From Paenibacillus silagei (GTDB lineage: Bacteria > Bacillota > Bacilli > Paenibacillales > Paenibacillaceae), in assembly GCF_017874735.1 (NCBI RefSeq), contig NZ_JAGGLV010000012.1, positions 1-64,000 on the forward strand: 64,000 bases of DNA, given 5' to 3'. Made by a program: the position numbers and the translations under genes. The notes below the pieces were generated by a model. The model was given only the letters and a program-made list of their open reading frames with translations. It was not told the origin of the DNA and made no database searches. This document shows positions 25,900-34,423 of this stretch, one piece after another; the stretch's first letter is position 1; every line of letters starts with the position of its first letter.

Positions 25900-26982
25900 A
25901 TGCGGTTCACTTTCCCCATTCTTACCTTAAGCCATGGCGGGGCACAACGCATGCTCGTGGAGCTTACGAACGGTCTTAGTGCCCGGGGCCACCAGGTTGT
26001 GATTGTCATGCCGCTGGGAGGGGATGTTTCCTATGACGTCCGTTCCACTCTGCTGATTACCGACTACCCGCTGCTTCGCGAATCCGATTTCCCCGTCAGT
26101 GATATCATCGTCTCCAACTTCTACACTACGGTTCCGGTCTCACAGGCAGCCAGCCTGAACGGCAAAGGTATGCATATCCGCCTCTCCTTGTGCTATGAAC
26201 CTCTTTTTCTGCCGGAGAGCGAGATATCCTTCCCCTCCTATCATATTACTGATAAGCTGATCGTCCTCTCCAGATGGCAGCAGGAGTTGATTAGGCTGGG
26301 TCACGGAATCAGCGGAAGCATTGTACCGGTAGGGATCAGTGCTTCATTCCGAAACATGAACATCCGTAAGGAGCTTCAGGAACAGCTGAACATTACAGCG
26401 ATCCTGCGCAAGGTGGAGCACGGCTTCTCCTGGCACCGCGAGCAGGATTACCTGGTGAATCAGCTGGATATCGTGAAGCAGAACTTCCCGTGGGTCAATA
26501 TCAATTTCATCAGTCCGCCGGATGAATGCTTCACCTCCGATTCGCTAAAAAGGATGATGAACAGCGGCAAATACCGCTTCTTCACGCCGCTCAATGACGA
26601 GGAGCTATGCTATCACTATAACGGTGCTGATATTTTTGTCAGCTCCAGCATTTTTGACACCGGCTCGTTGCCCGGGCTGGAGGCGATGCGCTGCGGGGCG
26701 GCGTTGGTCTCCGTGTATTCGGGAGGAAATCTGGAATATGCCCGCCATGAGGAGAACTGCCTGTTGTCCTACCGGTATGAGAACCGGCTTGCCGCGGATG
26801 TGATCCGGCTCATTCAAGATCCTGTACTCCGGAACCGGATCGCCGAGCGCGGTGAGACCGATTCAAGATCATGGACCTGGGAGAACAGTGTCAAAATCAT
26901 GGAACGGAAGATAACCGCCTTTTTAAAGGAGAGCGCCGTGGTCAATACGCGCTTCGATCTCCCTTTTGCAGAGAACGGGTAG
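25900..26982 (+). CDS. Glycosyltransferase family 4 protein
   Basis: A 360-residue GT-B enzyme. The N-terminal domain has the GGAQRMLVELTNGL acceptor-loop motif near residue 12; the C-terminal domain has DIFVSSSIFDTGSLPGLEAMRCGAALVS near 250-275, containing the conserved Glu. The central region is shorter than in many GT4 enzymes. Acceptor and donor are unknown. ATG 25900 has AAAGGAAGGG upstream. Confidence 0.82.
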   Translation: MRFTFPILTLSHGGAQRMLVELTNGLSARGHQVVIVMPLGGDVSYDVRSTLLITDYPLLRESDFPVSDIIVSNFYTTVPVSQAASLNGKGMHIRLSLCYEPLFLPESEISFPSYHITDKLIVLSRWQQELIRLGHGISGSIVPVGISASFRNMNIRKELQEQLNITAILRKVEHGFSWHREQDYLVNQLDIVKQNFPWVNINFISPPDECFTSDSLKRMMNSGKYRFFTPLNDEELCYHYNGADIFVSSSIFDTGSLPGLEAMRCGAALVSVYSGGNLEYARHEENCLLSYRYENRLAADVIRLIQDPVLRNRIAERGETDSRSWTWENSVKIMERKITAFLKESAVVNTRFDLPFAENG

Positions 26983-27026
26983 GCAGCTCCGAAGAACAAA
27001 AATGATAGACGCGTAGAATAGTAAGT

Positions 27027-27070
27027 CAAAACAGGCCCGGCTTGGAGAAACCAGCTGGACCTGTTTTTAT
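27027..27070. terminator. Bidirectional terminator
   Basis: AAAACAGGCCCGGCTTGG pairs with CCAGCTGGACCTGTTTTT with few mismatches. It lies between the convergent glycosyltransferase and sialidase-like genes. Confidence 0.75.
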
Positions 27071-27094
27071 AAGAATAACCCATTCCCTGCTCTC

Positions 27095-28327
27095 TCAATT
27101 GCCGAAAATAACATCCTGCTTGTTCAGCCGCGTATCATTCCATACGGCAGCCAGCGTATCGGGGAAAATGGTAGCCGCAGTAATATAATCACCAATCAGC
27201 GCAGTAGGAATGGGAGAATTGCCGTTCGGGTTCGTGGATACATCCGACACCCTCCGGTTGGCAAAGGACAAGCCGCTGTTAATGGACTCTGCTACAAATA
27301 CATCCAGCAGGAAGCCGTCGAGCCTGTTCGTATAATAGATTACACGCACCGTCCCTGTTGTAGGCGACACTGTGATCGAGGGCGAGAAATTCTGTGATCC
27401 GGGCGGAGCCCCTGTAATGCTCACCGGCTGGGACCACAGCAAGCCGTCCGGGGAACGCGAGAAGAAGATATCGGCATAACCCAGCCGGAAATCATTCCAC
27501 ACCGCATAGACAAAACCCGCAAAGGGCCCATCCGAGATGTCTGCTCCAAGTGCTAGATTCGTCTGTACACGGAAGTTATAATTCGGAACAGGCAGCGGGC
27601 TGGGCACGGGAACAGTACTCGCCAAAAAGGTCGCTCCCCGGGTGACCGGAGGATTGAAGCTGACTCCCCCGTCCTGGGAGACACGGATATAGGCATACTT
27701 AGGGCCAGAGCCAAGCTGGATATATCCCACATAGACCTCACCCGCCAGTCCGACAATAAGTGCAGCCCGTTCCAGATCCCCCCGGGGATCAGAAATACGC
27801 TGCGCCGGCTCCCAGCTAAGTCCCTGATCCACGGAACGCTGGAAAAAGATTGCCGCATTCGTTCCCGAATAGAACAGCGGGGTATAGCCTACGTATGCAT
27901 TGCCCCGGTAAGGGCTGGACGGTGAACGGTCTACAGCAAGAAAGGGTTCGTCATTATGGACGTACAGACCGTAGCCCCGCTGAACGATAACAGGGGGATT
28001 GAACGTCAGTCCGTTGTCAAAGGTAGTGTACGTTGCAATCGTCCCGTCTTCAAATTCGTTAAAAAAATGGACGGCGATGATAAAGGTATCGGGAAAGGTG
28101 TAATCAATGGTCGGCGCTTCCGCGCTCATGAAGCCCGGCGCCTGCGGCAAAATTGTGGATGACCACGTGGCCCCGCCGTCCACGGACCGGTAGAATCCGG
28201 TCAGAGCTGTTCCGGTACTGGAATCCACCGCTACCGCACACAGAATGTTAGGGTCCAGCTCATTTACGGCAACCGACGGCTCAAAATGGTTTCCTGGCAG
28301 TCCCGCTGTAACGTTGACGTTCGCCAA
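27095..28327 (-). CDS. BNR/sialidase-like beta-propeller protein
   Basis: A 410-residue protein with Asp-box repeats (SVDGGATW near residue 48, SVDQGLSW near 168, SQDGGVSF, SPDGLLW, SINSGLSF). It therefore folds as a sialidase-type beta-propeller. No Arg triad or FRIP motif is evident, so sialidase activity is doubtful. There is no signal peptide. It lies 16 nt after a small protein gene and downstream of ExsC-like genes, so a spore-surface role is more likely than secretion. The start is TTG 28327 after GGGGTGAT. Confidence 0.75.
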   Translation of the reverse strand: MANVNVTAGLPGNHFEPSVAVNELDPNILCAVAVDSSTGTALTGFYRSVDGGATWSSTILPQAPGFMSAEAPTIDYTFPDTFIIAVHFFNEFEDGTIATYTTFDNGLTFNPPVIVQRGYGLYVHNDEPFLAVDRSPSSPYRGNAYVGYTPLFYSGTNAAIFFQRSVDQGLSWEPAQRISDPRGDLERAALIVGLAGEVYVGYIQLGSGPKYAYIRVSQDGGVSFNPPVTRGATFLASTVPVPSPLPVPNYNFRVQTNLALGADISDGPFAGFVYAVWNDFRLGYADIFFSRSPDGLLWSQPVSITGAPPGSQNFSPSITVSPTTGTVRVIYYTNRLDGFLLDVFVAESINSGLSFANRRVSDVSTNPNGNSPIPTALIGDYITAATIFPDTLAAVWNDTRLNKQDVIFGN

Positions 28328-28343
28328 CAGACATCACCCCGTT

Positions 28344-28715
28344 TCAAGTATTAATGATAGTCAACCGGTCAATGTATGTAAGTTCTGGTTGAAGAATTTG
28401 CCCGATACTGTTGCCTGCAGCATCTAGTGCAAACACATTTACAATGGTGTTCACCGCGCTGTAAAAGTTAATTTGGGCTTCGTAGTAGTTCGCAGCATTT
28501 ACCGAATACGTCTGCACCACCAGCTGCTGGGGATTCACTTGAAATAAAGCTTCGCCTACGGGGACCCGCGTAAAATTGTTACCTAGGAAATGAAAGATCT
28601 GCAAGTTGATATTAATCGCTACGATAATAGAATCATTCAGGCAGGAAATTTGAATCCGGTCGATATGTGACGTTCCGGCAGGCGGATTATAGACCGCTCC
28701 CGTTGTATAGGGCAT
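28344..28715 (-). CDS. Hypothetical beta-rich protein of the spore-surface cluster
   Basis: A 123-residue protein rich in Ile, Val, Asn and Gln, with alternating hydrophobic residues suggesting a beta sandwich. No signal peptide, no recognised family. Strong ribosome binding site (AAGGAAGGAG). It lies 16 nt before the BNR protein gene, so the two are probably cotranscribed, and next to two ExsC-like genes. Confidence 0.6.
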   Translation of the reverse strand: MPYTTGAVYNPPAGTSHIDRIQISCLNDSIIVAININLQIFHFLGNNFTRVPVGEALFQVNPQQLVVQTYSVNAANYYEAQINFYSAVNTIVNVFALDAAGNSIGQILQPELTYIDRLTIINT

Positions 28716-28849
28716 AAATTCCGTGCTCCTTCCTTCTTCCTACTTAATCGGTGTCTTCTCCCCCTTCCCTGCTGCTGACGCCTCCAATTCCATGTATATG
28801 TATCTCTTTATTTGTCCAATGAGCGAATAATAATTCTATCGGTGTGCAG

Positions 28850-28878
28850 AAAAAAACCGGAGAGTGTCGCTCCCCGGC
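28850..28878 (-). terminator. Rho-independent terminator of the ExsC-like pair
   Basis: On the minus strand, CCGGGGAG pairs with CTCTCCGG around CGACA, followed by a run of seven Ts. Confidence 0.75.
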
Positions 28879-28884
28879 GTCAGG

Positions 28885-29286
28885 TTAAGAGACGGACAAG
28901 CCCGAGAATACCAACGGGCCGATGATCACCGGCGGGCTCCCCGTTCCAGTGGCGGACACAACAAGAGCATAGCCGTAATAACCTGACGGAATACCGCTGT
29001 CTGTAAAGGATAGACGAATGGCTTCATAGCTATTGCCGCTCCTTGGGCTGGATCTTGCCGTGAAGATCTGCACCGCATTCCGTACGATGGTAAAAATCAG
29101 ATCCGAAGCATTGGGTGTATTGTTGTACAGGCCAACCGTCGCATCAAGCAAGACCAGTCCGTTCGTCCCGACGGATACTCCGAACTGTCCCAGAATCGTA
29201 CTGTTAGGCAGCCTCCTTACGGGGAATGAAGCGGATTGACTGAAGCTGGACGGGACACTTTTACCAAAATCAACGATAGCTGCCAT
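28885..29286 (-). CDS. ExsC-like exosporium protein, copy 2
   Basis: A 133-residue protein, paralogous to the product of the gene just upstream. Both start with an I-V/I-D-F-x-K/R-S segment, have an A-T-V/I-G strand in the middle (LDATVGLYN) and end in GPLVFSGLSVS. This pattern resembles the exosporium protein C family of Bacillus cereus, predicted jelly-roll or beta-sandwich proteins of the outermost spore layer. It starts 3 nt after the upstream stop. Confidence 0.7.
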   Translation of the reverse strand: MAAIVDFGKSVPSSFSQSASFPVRRLPNSTILGQFGVSVGTNGLVLLDATVGLYNNTPNASDLIFTIVRNAVQIFTARSSPRSGNSYEAIRLSFTDSGIPSGYYGYALVVSATGTGSPPVIIGPLVFSGLSVS

Positions 29287-29289
29287 AGC

Positions 29290-29694
29290 TTACACCAGAG
29301 AGAGTCCCGAGAAATCTACGGGACCAGTCAGATTGGCAGAGTTCAGTGTAGAGGAGTTCACTTGTGAAATCGTCAAGGTATAAGCGAAATATCCTGACGG
29401 AAAGTTAAGATCCACATAAGAGAGACTTAGCGGAGTATACTGGCTCTCGCCGGGTGCCGTTGCGAGCAGGGTAAACACGGGTGTTCCCGAACGCAGGATG
29501 GTGAGCAGCAGATTGGGATTGCCCAGTGTAGTCTGAACACCAATCGTGGCATTGAGCAGGACACTCCCGCCCTGTACTGTGGCAAGCCCGAATTCGGTCA
29601 GCGTATAGCTGGAGGGAGACAGGGGAACAGGTATAGTGATCGATTGACTGAAGCTGGTGATTGCACTTCTGCTGAAATCAATAATTTGCGTCAT
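29290..29694 (-). CDS. ExsC-like exosporium protein, copy 1
   Basis: A 134-residue paralogue of the downstream protein: TQIIDFSRSAITSFSQS at the start, LNATIGVQ in the middle, TGPVDFSGLSLV at the end. Probably a structural protein of the spore surface. ATG 29694 follows AGGAGG. A CATAGAATA element 36-44 nt upstream fits the -10 of mother-cell SigK promoters, in line with late sporulation expression. Confidence 0.72.
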   Translation of the reverse strand: MTQIIDFSRSAITSFSQSITIPVPLSPSSYTLTEFGLATVQGGSVLLNATIGVQTTLGNPNLLLTILRSGTPVFTLLATAPGESQYTPLSLSYVDLNFPSGYFAYTLTISQVNSSTLNSANLTGPVDFSGLSLV

Positions 29695-29729
29695 TAACTT
29701 GGCCTCCTGGTAACAAATTCACTCTCCAT

Positions 29730-29738
29730 TATTCTATG
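29730..29738 (-). promoter_or_regulatory. Candidate SigK -10 element
   Basis: The minus strand reads CATAGAATA, a full match to the SigK -10 pattern CATAnnnTA, placed 36 nt upstream of the ExsC-like start. A clear -35 AC at the usual distance is not evident. Confidence 0.4.
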
Positions 29739-29874
29739 GGGAATTCAGTCTGCTGACTGGACTAACAACAGGAGATTACATCCCTCTAAGAACCCATGAC
29801 ATCTATACATAGGCACGGCTGCACGTATGGTTTACACTGATTGTATATATACTAGGGTTATCGGAGGCGGGAGC

Positions 29875-30639
29875 ATGAACAGGAATGAGGAGCAGCAAGA
29901 GTCCATGGGAGCTCAGTTCAAATATATGGTCAGCGGGGATTCTATCTCCAAGGGCGTTGTGTATGACGAGACCCGAAGCAAATATGTCATTCTGGAGGAT
30001 AATTATGTATCCATGCTTCAGGGCAAGCTCAAGGGAGCTATGCGTAATACTGCCAGATTCGGCAATACGCTGATGAAGGGCTTCGGTAATCTGAAGCGGG
30101 ATGTCCTGAAGGAGAAGCCGGATGTGGTGCTGATTGAATACGGCGGCAATGATTGTGACTACCACTGGAGTGAGATTGCGAGCAATCCCGAGGCAGAGCA
30201 TAGTCCTAAGACGGATTTTCCGGCCTTCGAGCGGATGCTGGCTGATATGATTCATTTCCTGAAGAACCAGGGGATCACGCCAATCCTGATGAGTCTGCCT
30301 CCGCTGAATGCGGACAACTACTTCAAGTGGGTCAGCGGCAACAATCCCGATTCCGAAGTGAACATTATGAAGTTCCTCGGCAGCGTCACCAAAATCTACT
30401 GGTGGCAGGAGCGTTATAACTCCGCTATCCTCAAGGTCGCCGAGAGCACCAGGACCAAGATTATCGATGTCCGGGGCGCCTTCCTGCAGCAGCCGGATTA
30501 CACCAAGTTCATCTGCCGGGACGGCATCCACCCCAACCGGGAGGGCCACCGGATTATCTACGACAAGGTGCTGGAATTCATCCGCATGAGTGAGCCCCAG
30601 CTGCTGCTGGAGCCTGCGGCAATGCCTGGACATCCGTAG
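29875..30639 (+). CDS. SGNH/GDSL-type hydrolase
   Basis: A 254-residue esterase-like protein. Block I is GDSISKG near residue 21 with the Ser nucleophile, block III is GGND near 85, and block V is DGIHPNREGH near 220 with the catalytic Asp and His. It likely deacylates a carbohydrate or other ester; no signal peptide is visible. ATG 29875 follows GGAGG by 7 nt; the in-frame ATG 29827 lacks a binding site. Confidence 0.87.
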   Translation: MNRNEEQQESMGAQFKYMVSGDSISKGVVYDETRSKYVILEDNYVSMLQGKLKGAMRNTARFGNTLMKGFGNLKRDVLKEKPDVVLIEYGGNDCDYHWSEIASNPEAEHSPKTDFPAFERMLADMIHFLKNQGITPILMSLPPLNADNYFKWVSGNNPDSEVNIMKFLGSVTKIYWWQERYNSAILKVAESTRTKIIDVRGAFLQQPDYTKFICRDGIHPNREGHRIIYDKVLEFIRMSEPQLLLEPAAMPGHP

Positions 30640-30644
30640 ACAAT

Positions 30645-30682
30645 AACAAGCGCTCCCCAGCCTCGGCAGGGGAGCGCTTGTT
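30645..30682 (+). terminator. Bidirectional terminator
   Basis: AACAAGCGCTCCCC pairs perfectly with GGGGAGCGCTTGTT. It lies between the convergent SGNH hydrolase and GT2 genes. Confidence 0.75.
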
Positions 30683-30688
30683 ATGTGT

Positions 30689-31786
30689 TCAAGGCTGCTG
30701 CAAGGAGACATACTTGTCGCCCAGTAGCTTCTGGAAGTAATTCCGGTTATACAGCATGCTGGGATGGCTGGGGGAATGAAGCAACGCAGTCTCATTATAG
30801 CGGTTGGCCCGCTCATGCTGGCCCAGCCGGTCATAGCATAGCGCAAGCTGCAGATTCGGAATCCAGGTGGCGAAGGCCTCATTCTTCATCCCCATGGACT
30901 CCGCCTGTCCGGGCAGCTGAATAGCAAGCTCAAACCAGTAGATGGCCGGATGAAGCTGGCCCTTCTCCAGATGCCAGGCCCCCAGCCGGCAGCAGCCTTC
31001 GGCACGCGGGGCATCATATTGCAGCGTGCGGGTGACCGCAGTGAAGGCCGCTTCCTTGTCCCCCAGCGCTTCCAGGCATTCGGCCAGCCGCAGGCAGGCC
31101 TGAATATTATCTTCAATCCAGCCCTGCCCGCCGCTGAGGAACAGCTCGTAATACCGGCAGGCCTCCCGGTGAATTCCGTGGTCGCGCAGCTCATTGGCGT
31201 AATAATATTGATCGCGCGCAGAGAAGCTCTCGCCTTCAGCTTCCCGTCTGCGGTAGATCCGCAGATTACGGTCCGTGTACGCCTTATCCTTCTCATGGGT
31301 AACACAGACGGTACTTGCCAGCGATGGGCCGTACACCTCCAGATATTCATGCACCGGACCGATCCACTTGAACCCGCAAGCCCGGCGGACCAGCCGGTTG
31401 CGCCGCAAGGAGGCCGTCACTCTCCCTTCCCCGTCAAAAGCGAGATTATACTGCATATTCACACTGTCCACCTGTCCCGGCAGCGAAGACTTCAGCTCCT
31501 TGAACAGCACCTGATCCTCTTCTTTCAGATAGTCGTCCGCATCCAGCCAGAAGATATAGTTCCGGGTCGCCTTGCTGAAGGCGAAATTACGGGCAGCAGA
31601 GAAATCGTCAATCCAGGTAAAATCATAAATTACGGCTCCAAAGGCAGCGGCAATGTCCTTGGTGCGGTCTGCCGATCCCGTATCCACAATAATGATCTCA
31701 TCGACCAGCCCTTTCACAGAAGCCAGGCAGCGGGACAGGCTCTTCTCCTCATTGCGGACAATCATACATAAACTGATCTCAATCAT
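30689..31786 (-). CDS. Glycosyltransferase family 2 with TPR-like C-terminus
   Basis: A 365-residue protein. The GT-A domain occupies residues 1-200, with LCMIVRNEE at 6, VDTGSADRT near 35 and the metal-binding DxD in WLDADDY near 82. The C-terminal 150 residues are helical repeats of the TPR kind. This architecture is common in Bacillales SunS-like or uncharacterised GT2 proteins; acceptor unknown. ATG 31786 follows AGGAGG. Confidence 0.85.
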   Translation of the reverse strand: MIEISLCMIVRNEEKSLSRCLASVKGLVDEIIIVDTGSADRTKDIAAAFGAVIYDFTWIDDFSAARNFAFSKATRNYIFWLDADDYLKEEDQVLFKELKSSLPGQVDSVNMQYNLAFDGEGRVTASLRRNRLVRRACGFKWIGPVHEYLEVYGPSLASTVCVTHEKDKAYTDRNLRIYRRREAEGESFSARDQYYYANELRDHGIHREACRYYELFLSGGQGWIEDNIQACLRLAECLEALGDKEAAFTAVTRTLQYDAPRAEGCCRLGAWHLEKGQLHPAIYWFELAIQLPGQAESMGMKNEAFATWIPNLQLALCYDRLGQHERANRYNETALLHSPSHPSMLYNRNYFQKLLGDKYVSLQQP

Positions 31787-31922
31787 GGCAGCCTCCTGAA
31801 TACAAAATCCACTAGACTATCATGATATGCAGTACAGCAGAGCGGGAACCCTTGCTCTCACCCAAGGGCTGCGGGGCGTTTTTGGAGCTTATACTTTTTT
31901 TGCGGACTAAGCCGATGATTTT

Positions 31923-31931
31923 TGTTATAAT
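31923..31931 (+). promoter_or_regulatory. Extended -10 promoter element of pdxK
   Basis: TGTTATAAT is an extended -10 element about 41 nt before the TTG start of pdxK. No good -35 is present, as expected for extended -10 promoters. Confidence 0.45.
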
Positions 31932-31971
31932 AAGCAGCATACTATTCATATACAAGAAGGGGACGTTACCT

Positions 31972-32784
31972 TTGTCAAAAATCATTAAGACATTAACCAT
32001 TGCCGGCAGTGACTCCAGCGGAGGCGCAGGCATTCAGGCAGACCTCAAAACCTTTGAGGAATACGGTACTTACGGCCTTAGTGCCCTGACTACCATTGTA
32101 ACGATGGACCCTGACCGGGGCTGGCATCATAATGTATACCCTGTCGATGCTGCCATCGTTGCCGAACAGCTTAAGACGATCTTCGCCGGCGGTCCTGTGG
32201 ATGCCATGAAGACCGGTATGCTCGGTAGTGTGGACATTGTTAAGGTTACTGAACAGGCCCTGAAGAGCAACAAGCAGACCAATGTCGTGATCGATCCGGT
32301 TATGGTATGCAAAGGCGAGGATGAAGTACTGAACCCGGAGAGTGCAGATGCCATCCGCGATCTGCTGCTGCCGCTGGCTACGGTGGCTACTCCGAATCTG
32401 TTCGAAGCCGGAGTGCTCTCGGGTCTCGGCAAGCTGACTACGCTTGATCAGATGAAGGAAGCTGCCCGCCTGATCCATCAGCTCGGCACCCAGAATGTTG
32501 TCGTCAAGGGCGGCAAGGCGCTGGGCGGCGACAAGGCGATTGATATCTTCTTCGACGGCAGCGAATACCTCGTCCTGGAGACTGCGAAGATCGAGCCTGC
32601 CCACAACCATGGAGCGGGATGCACCTTCGCCGCAGCGATTACCGGCGGACTGGCTAACGGCTTGTCGGTGAAGGATGCTGTGGTGAAGGCGAAGGATTTC
32701 GTATCCGCCGCCATCCGCAATGGCTATGCGTTCAATGAGTATGTCGGTCCTGTATTCCATGGGGGCTACCGTCTGGAGCAGTAA
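31972..32784 (+). CDS. pdxK: Pyridoxine/pyridoxal/pyridoxamine kinase
   Basis: Phosphorylates B6 vitamers in the salvage route to pyridoxal 5'-phosphate. The 270-residue ribokinase-fold protein carries LTIAGSDSSGGAGIQADLKT at the N-terminus, VVIDPVMVCKG near 100, and HGAGCTFAAAI near 208. The Cys in that last motif is characteristic of the ThiD-like PdxK of B. subtilis and S. aureus. The start is TTG 31972, about 9 nt after AAGGGG; the frame is open further upstream but without a site. Confidence 0.92.
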   Translation: MSKIIKTLTIAGSDSSGGAGIQADLKTFEEYGTYGLSALTTIVTMDPDRGWHHNVYPVDAAIVAEQLKTIFAGGPVDAMKTGMLGSVDIVKVTEQALKSNKQTNVVIDPVMVCKGEDEVLNPESADAIRDLLLPLATVATPNLFEAGVLSGLGKLTTLDQMKEAARLIHQLGTQNVVVKGGKALGGDKAIDIFFDGSEYLVLETAKIEPAHNHGAGCTFAAAITGGLANGLSVKDAVVKAKDFVSAAIRNGYAFNEYVGPVFHGGYRLEQ

Positions 32785-32823
32785 GGCTGAACGGGTAATC
32801 AAGCAAGCTAACAACCAGCAGAC

Positions 32824-32885
32824 AAAAACCTCTCTTCATGATGGCGGTGTAACCAGCCATAGAAGAGAGGTTTTTGTTGTTTTTT
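32824..32885 (+). terminator. Rho-independent terminator of pdxK
   Basis: AAAAACCTCTCTTC pairs with GAAGAGAGGTTTTT, followed by GTTGTTTTTT. It also separates pdxK from the convergent gene ending at 32913. Confidence 0.85.
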
Positions 32886-32912
32886 CAAAAGGAATTTAGA
32901 TCCAATTCCTGC

Positions 32913-33818
32913 TTACTTAACGGGCGGCTCCTCCGCAATATGCTTCACGAACGCCAGCATCTTATCCTTGTCCTTGTCATTCAGGACACCGATAATGATG
33001 GATTTCGCATTATAATTGATAGGCAGCTCTGAGATGAACGGAGATTTCAGAATATCTACACCATACAGCTCATTCTTGCCCGTGTCCTCGTTGACTCCCC
33101 ACTGCATGCGGGTATCGTCAGCGGCAAGCTTCCCGTCCGCTGTGATCGGCTCCAGATTCTGGAATCCGGTCTGTCCGCCGATCCACTTGACGGTGGCCTC
33201 ATCCAGAATGAGGATATCCGGCCGGTTCGCCGCCAGCTCCACAACAGCCTTTTGCATATAATTCATATCCAGTGAGTCAGAGCCTTCGCCCGTTCTGGGC
33301 AGATAAGTCATCACCGTCTCCACCCGTTTCCATTCCGGATAAGCCGCGATGATCGCCTTCTCCAGCTCCTCGGTCTTGCCGCTGGTATCCGTGACTCCGA
33401 AGCTGCCGATGAACATAATCTTAGCATCTACTGGCGGTAGAGAAGCTAGATATTGTCTATGCTGATAATTGTCATAGAGCGCCTTCCCGCCAAAAATCAC
33501 TACCAGCAGCCCGATAATGCCGAGGATCACATGTGTCCGGTATAGCCGCATGAAGGTCTCCCACTTGCTTGCCGTACCGGAGAAGCGTCCATACTTGGCA
33601 AGCCGCTCATCTTCAGCCTTCTGGATCTCCTGCTCATCCCAGGTATCAAGAATCAGCTTGTACGCCCGGAAATCCGCTTCGTAGGCTGCTATCTCCTCCT
33701 CTGTGGTCAGGGCGCGTCTTCGCTTCAGGAGCAGATCGAACCGCTTGTTCAGTTCCTCTCTGGTTACGGTTTCAGGTAATCCTAACTGTACATACGCTTG
33801 CTTCAGGTTCTCGTTCAC
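32913..33818 (-). CDS. J-domain-like membrane protein
   Basis: A 301-residue protein. Residues 1-75 resemble a short J-domain-like helical hairpin (QLGLPETVTREELNKRFDLLLKR), but the HPD tripeptide that activates DnaK is absent. One membrane helix lies near residues 92-112. The C-terminal 185 residues are extracytoplasmic and resemble the alpha/beta fold of a periplasmic binding protein. Function unknown. The start is GTG 33818 with AAAGGAG 8 nt upstream. Confidence 0.65.
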   Translation of the reverse strand: MNENLKQAYVQLGLPETVTREELNKRFDLLLKRRRALTTEEEIAAYEADFRAYKLILDTWDEQEIQKAEDERLAKYGRFSGTASKWETFMRLYRTHVILGIIGLLVVIFGGKALYDNYQHRQYLASLPPVDAKIMFIGSFGVTDTSGKTEELEKAIIAAYPEWKRVETVMTYLPRTGEGSDSLDMNYMQKAVVELAANRPDILILDEATVKWIGGQTGFQNLEPITADGKLAADDTRMQWGVNEDTGKNELYGVDILKSPFISELPINYNAKSIIIGVLNDKDKDKMLAFVKHIAEEPPVK

Positions 33819-33892
33819 ATTGAATTCTCCTTTGATATGGATGATGCCGTAGTTCTATATTAACAGACTTCACCCTGAATTCTCCACTCGCG

Positions 33893-34423
33893 CTATAGGC
33901 GGGCAGCAATGTCCCGGGTCTCCATCAGCAGGAACTCCATTTCGCTGTCCCCGTGCTGGTGTACGAAGCTATGCAGGAGTACGAAGCCTGCCTTCTTATA
34001 CACGCTAACTGCCCTCAGGTTGAAGGCAGCCACCGACAATCTGAATCTCTTCGCGTCATACGTCTGCTCTGCAAACTTCATCCCCGCTTGCAGGAAGGCC
34101 AGTCCACGGCCCTGCCCGGTCAGATCCGGTCTTAGCCCCAAGCCGATATCGAGGGAAGTTCCCTCCAGGTAGAGTCCGCTCTCTATCCCTTCCCCCACCT
34201 GCGCGTTCTGTCCGTAACAGAAGAACCCGATCAACGCTCCGTCCGCCGCAGCTACACTGAAATAAGAGCCGTCCAGCAGCTCCTCGATATCCTCTGCGTC
34301 ATCAGCCGCATCCAGCATATTGTACAGGGCATATGGCGTCTCGTATCTCCAATTAACAATCTCCCTGGCCGCCTGCTCATCCATTAACCGGATCTGATAA
34401 CCTCTGCTCTGTTCCAGAATCAC
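33893..34423 (-). CDS. GNAT-family N-acetyltransferase
   Basis: A 176-residue acetyltransferase. The acetyl-CoA loop is LTGQGRGLAFLQAGM near residue 102, preceded by the LDIGLGLRPD strand and followed by NLRAVSVYKKAGF near 140. This is the RimJ/RimL-like layout. Substrate unknown. GTG 34423 follows GGAGGG; its first base is shared with the stop codon of the AraC gene, so the two are cotranscribed. Confidence 0.87.
   Translation of the reverse strand: MILEQSRGYQIRLMDEQAAREIVNWRYETPYALYNMLDAADDAEDIEELLDGSYFSVAAADGALIGFFCYGQNAQVGEGIESGLYLEGTSLDIGLGLRPDLTGQGRGLAFLQAGMKFAEQTYDAKRFRLSVAAFNLRAVSVYKKAGFVLLHSFVHQHGDSEMEFLLMETRDIAARL

Noticed and set aside
29827..29874. Upstream ATG start of the SGNH hydrolase
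   Set aside because: No ribosome binding site precedes it, whereas GGAGG lies 7 nt before ATG 29875.
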